Part shown: positions 18,109 to 25,498 of the stretch, in pieces
How the letters are laid out: each line of letters starts with the position of its first letter
Position numbering within the stretch: the stretch's first letter is position 1
Assembly (NCBI GenBank): GCA_030156825.1
Contig: JASGLU010000013.1
Location: forward strand, 1 to 37,224
DNA length: 37,224 bases
Direction of reading: 5' to 3'
Source of the DNA: Candidatus Atribacteria bacterium
Lineage (GTDB): Bacteria; Atribacterota; Atribacteria; Atribacterales; JASGLU01
The notes under the pieces: model-generated
What the model saw: only the letters and a program-made list of their open reading frames with translations
Database searches by the model: none
Told to the model about the DNA's origin: nothing
Program-made: the position numbers and the translations under genes

Positions 18109-18972
18109 TTAATCAAGCGGAGTAGCCCCCTCCTGAGTGGGGGGGGCTCCGGGAGAAGAAGGAGTGCTCTCAAGCGGTCCTCCTCCTTCATGTACCGGAG
18201 TAGAAGGGGAGGAAACCCCGGTGGTGGTAGTTACTGCTCCCTGGCCAGATTGAATGGCTGGTTTGCTTTTGGCATCAGCAATAAAACGGTTTACTTCCAT
18301 TTCTACCAAGTTGAAATTTCTACCATATTTGGAAAGGGATTCTTCAATTACGGCAGCTGTTCGAGTAGGGTCAATTCCTTCTCGCCGGGCTTGCTCGACC
18401 AAGCGGGTTAAGTTTTCAATATTTTCCACCTTGGGGTTTTGGGAAACCGTTTTTTGAATAATTCCGCTTGCTTGATCTGGAGTTATTCCCAGCTCTAAAA
18501 GAGCAACCAGAGAATCGGCTACCGCTTTTGCCTTTTCTCCGTTGTTACCAATTGTTTCCTGCAAGGCTTCTTCTATTATTTCTGGTGGGATCGACATTTC
18601 CAAAGAAAGGGCTAAATCCAAAAGAAGTTTCTGGTGATTGTCTGCTTCCAAGTTGGCTTTTTCCATTACTTTTTTTGCCTGGAGCATGGCCTCTTTTTTA
18701 TTTTCCAGAGTTTTTACCAAATTGTAAGGTAAAACCTCTTTCCTTATTCCCTCTTTCAGTTTTAGAATTAAGGGGTCTGATGGTAGGTTTTCTTGCTCTA
18801 CTTCTTTTATGATTTCTCCTACTCGTCTTTCCAGGTATTCCCGATCTTCGGCTTGGTAAAAGTCTGATTGCCCAAAGAGAGAAGAGAAATTTTCATCTGC
18901 TGAGCCAGGCCGACAAAAACTCAGAAAAACAAGAAGGAAAAATAAGCAGTAACTAACAAAGTGACGTCTCAT
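18109..18972 (-). CDS. Exported helical protein with Pro/Ser/Thr-rich tail, unknown function
   Basis: A 287-aa protein with a signal peptide (residues ~1-26, ending GSADE). The middle (about 30-235) is predicted to be almost all helix, with repeated short helical units (SIPPEIIEEALQETIG, LGITPDQASGIIQKTV, EGIDPTRTAAVIEESL) that look like internal repeats. The last ~45 residues are rich in Thr, Ser, Pro and Gly. I do not recognise the family. The ATG has GAGG four bases upstream and sits six bases after the preceding gene, so it is the last member of the sigma-factor operon. Confidence 0.7.
   Translation of the reverse strand: MRRHFVSYCLFFLLVFLSFCRPGSADENFSSLFGQSDFYQAEDREYLERRVGEIIKEVEQENLPSDPLILKLKEGIRKEVLPYNLVKTLENKKEAMLQAKKVMEKANLEADNHQKLLLDLALSLEMSIPPEIIEEALQETIGNNGEKAKAVADSLVALLELGITPDQASGIIQKTVSQNPKVENIENLTRLVEQARREGIDPTRTAAVIEESLSKYGRNFNLVEMEVNRFIADAKSKPAIQSGQGAVTTTTGVSSPSTPVHEGGGPLESTPSSPGAPPTQEGATPLD
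18124..18148. terminator. G/C-rich hairpin at the end of the convergent pair
   Basis: AGCCCCC (18124-18130) can pair with GGGGGGCT (ending 18148) around TCCTGAG. It lies inside the 3' end of the exported helical protein gene and 26 bases past the dehydrogenase stop, where it could end rightward transcription. No T-run follows, so this is weak. Confidence 0.3.
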
Positions 18973-18978
18973 GGATCC

Positions 18979-19494
18979 TCAATTGTTTTCTACTACCAAG
19001 ACGGAATTAATTCCTCCAAACCCGTCGGAAACTTGCCTTAGAGAGGCAGGATCAGGCACCCACTGTTCTCCATCTACTAAAAAACCGTATTGATAGTGAC
19101 CGGGTTTAAGTTGGATGGTTACACTCCAACAATTATCCCGAACTTTCTTCATTTGCAGAGAATCCCACTTACTGAAATCACCAGCTACTGCTACTGTCCG
19201 AGGGTTTTGGGAAGAGGGGCAAAAAACCAACTCTACCTTTTCATAGCCAAAACCATTAGTAGTTTCTAAACGGGGGCTCAAAGGCAAATCGGTAAGTAAC
19301 ATCAAACCTAAAAAGACCCCGGCTAAAGAGAATGCCAGCACCTTTTTAAAATCAAACCAATGGATACGCTTGCTCTCTCTTTTTTCTTGCTCGGCTCTGA
19401 TAGAGCTTATTACTTTCGAGCTAAAACTTTCCCCTGGGGAAACCTGGGGCAAACTCTCTAAATGGTCGATTAATTTTTTTTCCCATGCTTCCAT
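18979..19494 (-). CDS. Membrane protein with anti-sigma-like N-terminus and glycogen-binding (CBM48/AMPK-beta type) domain
   Basis: I start at ATG 19494, which has AGGTGA five bases upstream; a GTG at 19503 is the longer option. Residues ~1-50 are charged and helical, like short anti-sigma N-termini, although no zinc HxxxCxxC motif is seen. One transmembrane helix follows (KVLAFSLAGVFLGLMLL). The C-terminal ~85 residues match the carbohydrate-binding family 48 / AMPK glycogen-binding fold: VAVAGDFSKWD, NCWSVTIQLKPGHYQYGFLVDG and WVPDPA, with the usual aromatic residues in place. With the N-terminus inside, this domain faces the periplasm. The gene lies 58 bases after an ECF sigma factor, so I infer a sigma regulator that senses a glucan or other polysaccharide. 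Confidence 0.75.
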   Translation of the reverse strand: MEAWEKKLIDHLESLPQVSPGESFSSKVISSIRAEQEKRESKRIHWFDFKKVLAFSLAGVFLGLMLLTDLPLSPRLETTNGFGYEKVELVFCPSSQNPRTVAVAGDFSKWDSLQMKKVRDNCWSVTIQLKPGHYQYGFLVDGEQWVPDPASLRQVSDGFGGINSVLVVENN

Positions 19495-19561
19495 CTTACT
19501 CACCTATCAATTTTATACGAAAGAAGAATAAAAGAAGTTTCAGCCGGTTCCAGTTGCGAGT

Positions 19562-20140
19562 TTAATCCAAATATTTGCGCAGTTCCTTACGCAAAGCTTT
19601 TCTTGCCCGGTGAAGATAAGTTTTAACCGTACCAATCGGCAGGCCGGTTACCTGAGCAATCTCTTCGTAAGAAAGATTTTCCAAATGACGTAAGATGACC
19701 ACCTCTTTAAATTTAAGCGGCAACTGGTCAATAGCTTTTTCCAGTTTTGTTCTTAGTTCCTGGTTTAATATCTCTCCATCCGGGTCTAAGAAAGCTTGTT
19801 GCTCAATCATATCTTCTAATTCACCGTTTTCGTCATCACCAATGGGCTCATGGAGAGAAAGAAAGGGCAGTTTTTTCTTTCGAAAATAATCTCGGCATAG
19901 ATTGAGCGCTATCCTAAATATCCAGGTGGAAAATTGATAGGAATTATCATATTGAGGAAGGGCAAAAAAAGCCTTGACAAAAGTTTCTTGGGCTAAGTCT
20001 TCCGCCTCTTGCCTTTGTCTTACCAGGCGGAAGACATAGTTAAAAATAGATTTTTGGTATTTTTCAACTAACAGGGTAAAAAGTTGGCTATTACCCTGCA
20101 GCACCTGATTAATGATCTCTCGATCTTCCCACTCGGCCAT
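19562..20140 (-). CDS. ECF-family RNA polymerase sigma factor (RpoE-like)
   Basis: The 192-aa protein has sigma region 2 (SIFNYVFRLVRQRQEAEDLAQETFVKAFFAL and TWIFRIALNLCRDYFRKKK, split across residues ~30-90) and region 4 (KFKEVVILRHLENLSYEEIA, then GLPIGTVKTYLHRARKAL). The acidic linker between them (about 95-130) is normal for the group. It directs RNA polymerase to an envelope or stress regulon. It begins six bases after the upstream lipoprotein gene and has no close ribosome-binding site; a GGAGG 20 bases upstream inside that gene suggests reinitiation. The membrane CBM48 protein downstream is its likely regulator. Confidence 0.93.
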   Translation of the reverse strand: MAEWEDREIINQVLQGNSQLFTLLVEKYQKSIFNYVFRLVRQRQEAEDLAQETFVKAFFALPQYDNSYQFSTWIFRIALNLCRDYFRKKKLPFLSLHEPIGDDENGELEDMIEQQAFLDPDGEILNQELRTKLEKAIDQLPLKFKEVVILRHLENLSYEEIAQVTGLPIGTVKTYLHRARKALRKELRKYLD

Positions 20141-20146
20141 TGTGAT

Positions 20147-21334
20147 TTAAATAAAGTTTTCCTCCAACCAGTTAAGTCGGAATCTAACGCTTTTGATTAA
20201 AGAAGAGCCATCGGCCCAACAAGCTCCCGGATAATCCCGGATTATTTTAAGATAAGTTTGGTAAGCCTCTCGATATCGTCCTAACTTTTCCAAACATAGT
20301 CCTTGGTGGAAAAGAGCCGCCGGAGCTATCAGGATGCCATTATACCAAGTTCCATTTGGGTAGTTAGAAGAGCAACGCTCGAAAGCCTGGAGAGCAGCTG
20401 TAAACTGGCCAGCTTCGTAGTAAGCTGCGCCTTCAAAGTATTGAGCATCATCTGAAATATCGGTATTGGGATAGCGGCTTACATACTGGTTGAAATAGGA
20501 GGCGGCTTCTAAAAAATTTTCTAATTTGTACTGACAATGGGCCATGGAATAAATAGACTGCCTTTCTATCTCCCCTCCAAAGTTACCAGCTTCCTGGTAA
20601 GCCAAGAAAGCGGAGTTATAGTTACCTAAAATATAATAACAGTCTCCCATTTCATAATAAGCCGCGCCGGCAAATTCACTGGTAGGATAGTTTTCAACCA
20701 ATGCCTGGTATCGCTCGACAGCCAAGCCATATTTTCCCAGTCCACTGCTTAAAGTTTTTCCCAAAAGGTATAGCCCGTCATCAGCCAGGTCGTGGTTAGG
20801 ATAATAATCAACCAAGTAAGAGAGCTTATCCTGGGCATTTTGATAGTTTCCTAAGTAAAAATAAGAGGCTCCCTGGACAAAAGTAATCTCCGGCAAAAAG
20901 TGACTTTGAGGATATTCAGTCAAGAACCGTTCTGTCTCTTCTAAAGAGCGTTGGTAAAATCCATGTTGGTAAAGGGAGAATATATAGTCTAAAAGGTTAT
21001 CTTCGGTCAGTGAAGGTAGAACTACCACTCCCTGGTTGATGGTTGTTACCTCATCTTTTTTAACTTCAGCTTTCAAGAAGGTGCCGGTATATCCTTCTTT
21101 AGAAAAAAACACATACCATTCTCCGACTGGAACCTGATTTAGAAGAAATTTTCCCGACTGGTCGGTTACTGTACTTGCTCCTCCTCCTTCTACTAACACA
21201 CCCCCGATGCTTTGGGAGTTACTGTTTTGAACCTCTCCCTGCATAGCGCCATAATATATGGTAGTAGTCATACAACCAGCAAGACAAAATAACAAACAAA
21301 GAATAAGTCCTCCGATTTTCATTTGGTTAATCAT
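20147..21334 (-). CDS. TPR lipoprotein with N-terminal carboxypeptidase-regulatory-like domain
   Basis: A 395-aa protein with a lipoprotein signal ending in the lipobox LAGC (Cys21). A small beta domain with GEVQNSNSQSIGGVLVEGGG and VTDQSGKFLLNQVPVGEWYV (about 30-105) fits the carboxypeptidase-regulatory-like fold. Six or more TPR-like repeats follow (for example FVQGASYFYLGNYQNAQDKL and AAYYEMGDCYYILGNYNSAF), as in BamD/YbgF-type outer-membrane assembly proteins. It would be attached to a membrane in the periplasm. It starts at ATG 21334 inside the end of the preceding TPR gene (8-base overlap), with a second ATG at 21322. Confidence 0.85.
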   Translation of the reverse strand: MINQMKIGGLILCLLFCLAGCMTTTIYYGAMQGEVQNSNSQSIGGVLVEGGGASTVTDQSGKFLLNQVPVGEWYVFFSKEGYTGTFLKAEVKKDEVTTINQGVVVLPSLTEDNLLDYIFSLYQHGFYQRSLEETERFLTEYPQSHFLPEITFVQGASYFYLGNYQNAQDKLSYLVDYYPNHDLADDGLYLLGKTLSSGLGKYGLAVERYQALVENYPTSEFAGAAYYEMGDCYYILGNYNSAFLAYQEAGNFGGEIERQSIYSMAHCQYKLENFLEAASYFNQYVSRYPNTDISDDAQYFEGAAYYEAGQFTAALQAFERCSSNYPNGTWYNGILIAPAALFHQGLCLEKLGRYREAYQTYLKIIRDYPGACWADGSSLIKSVRFRLNWLEENFI

Positions 21335-22025
21335 TGTCTATTTTTCCCTCCAATCGACTCAGTTCTTTACTGGCCTCCCGGTAACGAGAAGACCCTTCGG
21401 GCATAGTTTCTATCACATAAGTGAATTCCTGATAGGCTTCCTCTAATCTGTTGGCATCTCGGTAAACCAAGGCTAACCAATAATGCACCTCTCCGTCAGT
21501 TGGGTGTTGGTCTAACAGAGTAAGAAACACCTCCTCTGCTTTTTCATACTCATCCATTTTATAATAAACGTAGCCTAAATGCAGCAAGTATAGGAAATTA
21601 TCAGGAGAAAAAGAGAGAGCTTTTCCTAAAGCTTCTTTTGCCTGGTCCCACTCTTTAGTCCCAGGTATGTCGCTCCGAACTTCGTGGATATAGGCCAGAT
21701 TGAACCAGCTTTGGTGGTCTTCGGGCTGTTCGGCTAAATGTTTCTCATAGGCAACAATTGCCTTTTCCGAGGTGCGGTAGGCTTTCCGGTAACTTCCCTG
21801 GTTTAAATAAATGAGTCCCATTTGGAAATAGGCGTGGTGAGGCTCTATTCCCTCTTCAACACATTTTGTAAAAAGTTCTAAGGCTTCTTTAGTTTCTCCC
21901 CTGGCCCGGGCTTCCAGCGCCTGCTGAAATAGATCTTTTTCCTGGGCAAGAGCCCCAGACAAGCCGAATAAGACTAAGCAAAGGATTAGAGAAATGACTA
22001 AATTATTTTTTGTCCACCAAAACAT
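21327..22025 (-). CDS. Exported TPR protein
   Basis: The 232-aa protein has a signal peptide (residues ~1-28, ending GALAQ) and about four to five tetratricopeptide repeats (AYFQMGLIYLNQGSYRKAYR, SWFNLAYIHEVRSDIPGTKE, LLHLGYVYYKMDEYEKAEEV, VHYWLALVYRDANRLEEAYQ). TPRs mediate protein-protein contacts; here in the periplasm. The start overlaps the LptF/G gene by 23 bases and the stop overlaps the lipoprotein gene by 8, so all three are translationally linked. Confidence 0.85.
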   Translation of the reverse strand: MFWWTKNNLVISLILCLVLFGLSGALAQEKDLFQQALEARARGETKEALELFTKCVEEGIEPHHAYFQMGLIYLNQGSYRKAYRTSEKAIVAYEKHLAEQPEDHQSWFNLAYIHEVRSDIPGTKEWDQAKEALGKALSFSPDNFLYLLHLGYVYYKMDEYEKAEEVFLTLLDQHPTDGEVHYWLALVYRDANRLEEAYQEFTYVIETMPEGSSRYREASKELSRLEGKIDND

Positions 22026-23085
22026 AGAGAATCCCTCCTAGTAAACCAAAAATTATATTAGGCATCCAGGCTGCCAAAATTGGATCAATGACAGCGCCTC
22101 TTCCTAAAGACCGAAAAATAGATAACATCATATAGTAAACAAAAGCCAGAATTACCGTAACGATTACCCCAAGCGTTCTAGTATCTCGGGTTTGCTGGAT
22201 TCCAAGAGGTACACCGATCAGGACAAAAACCAGGGCGGAAAAAGGGATGGCATACTTGAGATGGTAAGCTACTTCAAAATTTTCAGTTGCAGCTCCGGCT
22301 TGTTTGAGGATTTGGATTTGTTTGCGAAGCTCCCGCGAGGGCATCTCCTCTGGGGAGCGTTGTTTTTCAAAAAAATCTTTTAGCTCTGCTTTCATATCAA
22401 TTACCATTTCCGAAAATTCAATTTCTTGGGTTAGGTAGCCTTGCTGGTCAAAGCGGTGGATTACTCCTTCCTGAAGCAACCACTGGTCATCCAACCAAAG
22501 GGCCTTTTGGGCCACGATTACATCGGGGAAGTCACGTCTTTTACCCAGCTCGTATACTATTACGTTTTTCATTTCCCAGCTTTCATTATCCAGCTGATTA
22601 ACATAGAAATAGCGATTTTCGGCATCTCGAAAGAAAACGTTCTGTTCAATTCGCGGTGGCCCTTCTTTATACACATATTCTCGAATTAAAGTCTGCGCTC
22701 GGTGGTTCGTTTCAGGAACCACCACATCGTTGAGCAGAAACGACCCTCCGCTCACCACCAATGCTAAAACCAGATAGGGGAAGAGAAACCGTTTTAAACT
22801 TACTCCACTGGCTTCTATCGCCACCAGCTCCGAATCCCGACATAACCTTCCTAAGTTTAACTCAGAAGCTAACAGATTGGAAATGGGAAAAGTCATTACC
22901 ATATGAGCCGGAAGATATAAAGCTAAAATCTCAAGCACAATCAGCAGAGGAACTTTTTTGTTTACAAAAAAGTCGGCTAACTCAAACAGAGTTTGTACCA
23001 ACATAATGATGGTCACCGCTCCTACCCAGGTAAACATTCCGGCCGCAGTTTCCCGGGCTATGTAGCGGTCCATAATTTTTATCAA
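22003..23085 (-). CDS. LptF/LptG family lipopolysaccharide-export permease
   Basis: A 360-aa protein with the family layout: N-terminal IMDRYIARETAAGMF, transmembrane helices near residues 15-40, 55-80 and 100-120, a large periplasmic beta-jellyroll (about 120-270), and three C-terminal helices (FSALVFVLIGVPLGIQQ, VIVTVILAFVYYMMLS, WMPNIIFGLLGGILYVL). LptFG with LptB extracts LPS from the inner membrane and passes it to the Lpt bridge, so its presence implies a diderm envelope. Only one of the F/G pair is here. The TTG at 23085 follows AGGTGA closely; an ATG at 23073 is the alternative. It is the first gene of a six-gene operon. Confidence 0.93.
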   Translation of the reverse strand: MIKIMDRYIARETAAGMFTWVGAVTIIMLVQTLFELADFFVNKKVPLLIVLEILALYLPAHMVMTFPISNLLASELNLGRLCRDSELVAIEASGVSLKRFLFPYLVLALVVSGGSFLLNDVVVPETNHRAQTLIREYVYKEGPPRIEQNVFFRDAENRYFYVNQLDNESWEMKNVIVYELGKRRDFPDVIVAQKALWLDDQWLLQEGVIHRFDQQGYLTQEIEFSEMVIDMKAELKDFFEKQRSPEEMPSRELRKQIQILKQAGAATENFEVAYHLKYAIPFSALVFVLIGVPLGIQQTRDTRTLGVIVTVILAFVYYMMLSIFRSLGRGAVIDPILAAWMPNIIFGLLGGILYVLVDKK

Positions 23086-23431
23086 ACTCGATCACCTACT
23101 ATGAAGATTATCGGTTTTAATTTTTCCTGGTTCATTTTTTTGAACATTGCTGGTATATTGTATCAAATTTTTTTTCCACTTCTAAGAGCAAAAGACACCC
23201 TTGTTTCCAGTTTGATTTCCTCTTGCTTATCTGGATTTTATAAACCTATCTTTTTCGTTATATTCCAACGATTATTTGGAGATAACTTGTTTATACCGAA
23301 CTATGATACCCAGAAACTACCGAGATTGCCTGTCTCTAAATTGCCGGATATAATGTTCAAATAATAATCTTCAGGAGAATACTTAAAAAAGGAACCCGAG
23401 GATAGGTAGCTAACTTCCCGAGACCCCAAAA
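23086..23431. other. Gene-free AT-rich gap upstream of the LptF/G operon
   Basis: No credible gene is seen on either strand. Open frames here either run antisense into the permease or lack family features. The minus-strand promoter of the permease operon must lie here, but I could not settle on a pair of boxes; TACAAT near 23160 on the minus strand is a weak -10 candidate. Confidence 0.5.
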
Positions 23432-23446
23432 ATGACCATGATGATT

Positions 23447-23671
23447 GTATCACATACCAAAGCTTATATTTTACATCATCTGCGATATGCTGAGTCGAAC
23501 TTTGATATCTTCTCGGATGAGGCGATAAAGGAGATTTTCCGTTATTCAGCTGGTAGTACCCGACTGATTAACAAAACCGGTACTCATTATCTCATGTATG
23601 GGGCCCAACAACAGAAGAAGATCATTGATGACCATATGGTCAGATACGTGCTGGGAAAAGAACTGCTGTAA
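23447..23671 (+). pseudogene. C-terminal remnant of an ExeA-type transposon AAA+ ATPase
   Basis: About 75 codons read HTKAYILHHLRYAE, then IFSDEAIKEIFRYSAG, RLINK and KKIIDDHMVRYVL. This is the end of the AAA+ module of ExeA/TniB-like ATPases that accompany DDE transposases. The P-loop, Walker B and everything upstream are missing, and stops precede the fragment in its frame. It reads as the stump of a lost insertion element. Two direct copies of TTGGCAACT follow at 23747 and 23771, 24 bases apart, and might be the element's end repeats. Confidence 0.7.
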
Positions 23672-23746
23672 GGTAAAGTGGTTTCCAGAGATGAGGTATT
23701 CATCACCAGGAGTACCTCAGCTCTACCTTACCCTTGGACACAATAG

Positions 23747-23779
23747 TTGGCAACTATGTGACTTTTTAGCTTGGCAACT
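23747..23779. repeat. Direct repeats TTGGCAACT, possible transposon end
   Basis: TTGGCAACT occurs at 23747-23755 and again at 23771-23779, two helical turns apart, downstream of the ExeA-type remnant. Paired transposase-binding repeats of this sort are usual at the ends of Mu-like and Tn7-like elements; assignment here is inference. Confidence 0.4.
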
Positions 23780-23830
23780 GCCAGACAAAAGGAAATCCGG
23801 CAGAAACATTTTTCCTTATCGTTTTGCTCG

Positions 23831-23862
23831 GTCATTCCCGAAATCAGTAATCGGGAATCCAG
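23831..23862. repeat. Short dispersed repeat, GTCATTCCCGAA type
   Basis: An imperfect palindrome: GTCATTCCCGAAATCAGTAA, then TCGGGAATCCAG. Related copies lie at 34285-34316 and, inverted, at 34338-34369, with degenerate or truncated copies at 9741 and 34104. A CCCCGGC/GCCGGGG hairpin follows it (about 23891-23913). Confidence 0.7.
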
Positions 23863-23934
23863 TCTTTTTTAATGCTCTAAATACTATAGACCCCGGCTTA
23901 AAAACTGCCGGGGTGACAAAAGAGAGGGAGGGGT

Positions 23935-23965
23935 TATAAGGGGGGTCTTTCTCCCCCCATTATTG
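23935..23965. terminator. G6/C6 hairpin at the end of the exported-protein operon
   Basis: TTATAAGGGGGG and CCCCCCATTAT flank a short TCTTTCT loop and overlap the stop of the minus-strand gene at 23960. It is the end of the leftward three-gene operon and resembles the hairpin at 12568 in stem and loop (both contain GTCTTTC). Confidence 0.55.
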
Positions 23966-25474
23966 CTCTAATAAAAGGACTCCGCTGAAGAGAGGAAGCA
24001 GCCACTCTTGAGCTGCAGGATACTGGTCGGCTGGTAAAACTACTATTAAAAGCAGGGAAGTCCCAGGATAAGTGGTAACCAGGGTGGCATATTTTAGCTG
24101 GTTTTCGGGGTTGGTGGAAGAGTAAAGAGCAGTTTTTCCCCATCCTCCCTGAGCCTGGATGGTGCTTTCTCCGTGAAAAGTTTTGTCTTGAGCTATCTGG
24201 GTTGCCATGTTTTTTACCGCTTGTTCAGAACCCAGGTTGAGAATAACCAATTCTCCTTGATTAGGGGTTTGATAGACTGCTCCATTTTCCAGGGATTGGC
24301 TCAATACGGTATTGGGGGGAAGAGGAATGGTAAATTTACCCTGAGGATCGATAAAATTAGAAGAGGTATCTTCTTCCACCAGGGGGAGGCCTCCTTCTAA
24401 GGAAGGTAAAGAACCAGTAGCGGGAGCAGGAGCCGAGCTGGCTGTTCCTGCTTGGGTTTGAACGGTAGTGGTCTGGATTATTTGTTGGAATTTGACTTCC
24501 AGGGACTGAAAGTCTTCCGATAAACAGTCAAACAAAAGGGAATAGGCCTGGTTACCGAGAATTACAAAATAGGTTCTACCTCGAAGCTGGTTTGGATTCC
24601 CATAAGGGGTAAATAGAAAATCGTACTGGAGAGCAGGTTTGGTAGCTATAGTAGCTTCCTGGGTTTGGAGAGGAGTGAGGCTTTGAAAGGATTGACGGGC
24701 GTTGTCTTCGCTTATTTTCAAATATTCAGAGAGAGTGACGGGATGGGTAAGTTTCTCCCGAATGAAGAAAAACTCAGCTACAGGGACCCCCTGCTCATTG
24801 GGCAAAAGGTAATACCCTATAACTCCCTCTTCAGTGGGATTCTGAGAAATCCATTCTGGAGGGACCTGAACCGATAGTTTTTCCTTTTCCCCTTCGGCAG
24901 CGGATGTAGGAGGAGCGAGAGTACCACCGGCTGAAGGCGGGGTTGCGGTGGGGGTCACCTCGGCCAAATCTGGGGCGGCCTGCTCAACAGTTATTCCCTG
25001 AACTACTTTAGAAAACTCCTTTTCCAGATCCGCAAACAAATCCTCAAAGGTGAAAAAATCTAAGGTATAAACTTCTTGTTCCAGCTTTACAAAGTATATT
25101 TGTTCCCGGTATCGTTCCTCTTCCTGGGTAACTAAAAGGTCGTGGCGTACCGCGGGCAAACCGGCTACCGTTAGTTCTATTTTTTCTATTATGGTAGCAT
25201 TTTCCCAGCCCTGAGCTTCTTCTTTGAGAAAGTTAAAGTAACCCTGGGTTTCTTCGGCGGAGATAAACTCTTCTTTGCTTAGAGAAAACAGGGCAATGGA
25301 GTTCCCCGACTGGTCTTTTAGTTCGAAGAAAGCGATTTCATCCTCTTCGGGGGTTCCTGGCTGCCAATTAGGTGGAACATAAACTTCTATTCCCATTCCA
25401 AAGGCAGCTACCGAGGAGAGGAAGACTACCCCTCCAATTAAGAATAAACTAACTAAGATATTTGTTCTCTTCAT
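23960..25474 (-). CDS. Exported protein with three PsbP/Mog1-like domains
   Basis: A 504-aa protein with a signal peptide (about residues 1-26). Three units of ~130 residues share a pattern: a start like IEVYVPPNWQ, LSVQVPPEWI or FTIPLPPNTV; a middle beta sheet; and an end with a repeated YTLDFFTFEDLFADLEKEF or YSLLFDCLSEDFQSLEVKF segment before a closing helix. Linkers rich in Ala, Thr, Pro and Ser separate them (about 167-195 and 345-370). The pattern fits the PsbP/Mog1/DUF1795 alpha-beta sandwich, a ligand- or protein-binding fold. The third unit is the most diverged. No catalytic motif is seen. It is cotranscribed with the CHAT gene, 24 bases upstream. Confidence 0.7.
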   Translation of the reverse strand: MKRTNILVSLFLIGGVVFLSSVAAFGMGIEVYVPPNWQPGTPEEDEIAFFELKDQSGNSIALFSLSKEEFISAEETQGYFNFLKEEAQGWENATIIEKIELTVAGLPAVRHDLLVTQEEERYREQIYFVKLEQEVYTLDFFTFEDLFADLEKEFSKVVQGITVEQAAPDLAEVTPTATPPSAGGTLAPPTSAAEGEKEKLSVQVPPEWISQNPTEEGVIGYYLLPNEQGVPVAEFFFIREKLTHPVTLSEYLKISEDNARQSFQSLTPLQTQEATIATKPALQYDFLFTPYGNPNQLRGRTYFVILGNQAYSLLFDCLSEDFQSLEVKFQQIIQTTTVQTQAGTASSAPAPATGSLPSLEGGLPLVEEDTSSNFIDPQGKFTIPLPPNTVLSQSLENGAVYQTPNQGELVILNLGSEQAVKNMATQIAQDKTFHGESTIQAQGGWGKTALYSSTNPENQLKYATLVTTYPGTSLLLIVVLPADQYPAAQEWLLPLFSGVLLLEQ

Positions 25475-25498
25475 GATTTTAAATCCCCCTTTTTTAAC

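Noticed and set aside
22993-23364. Open frame on the plus strand spanning the permease start and the gap
   Set aside because: It is antisense to the well-supported LptF/G gene in its first half, and the rest is AT-rich with no recognisable domain.
23598-23939. Open frame downstream of and overlapping the ExeA-type remnant
   Set aside because: It reads through the TTGGCAACT and GTCATTCC repeats and shows no protein family features.
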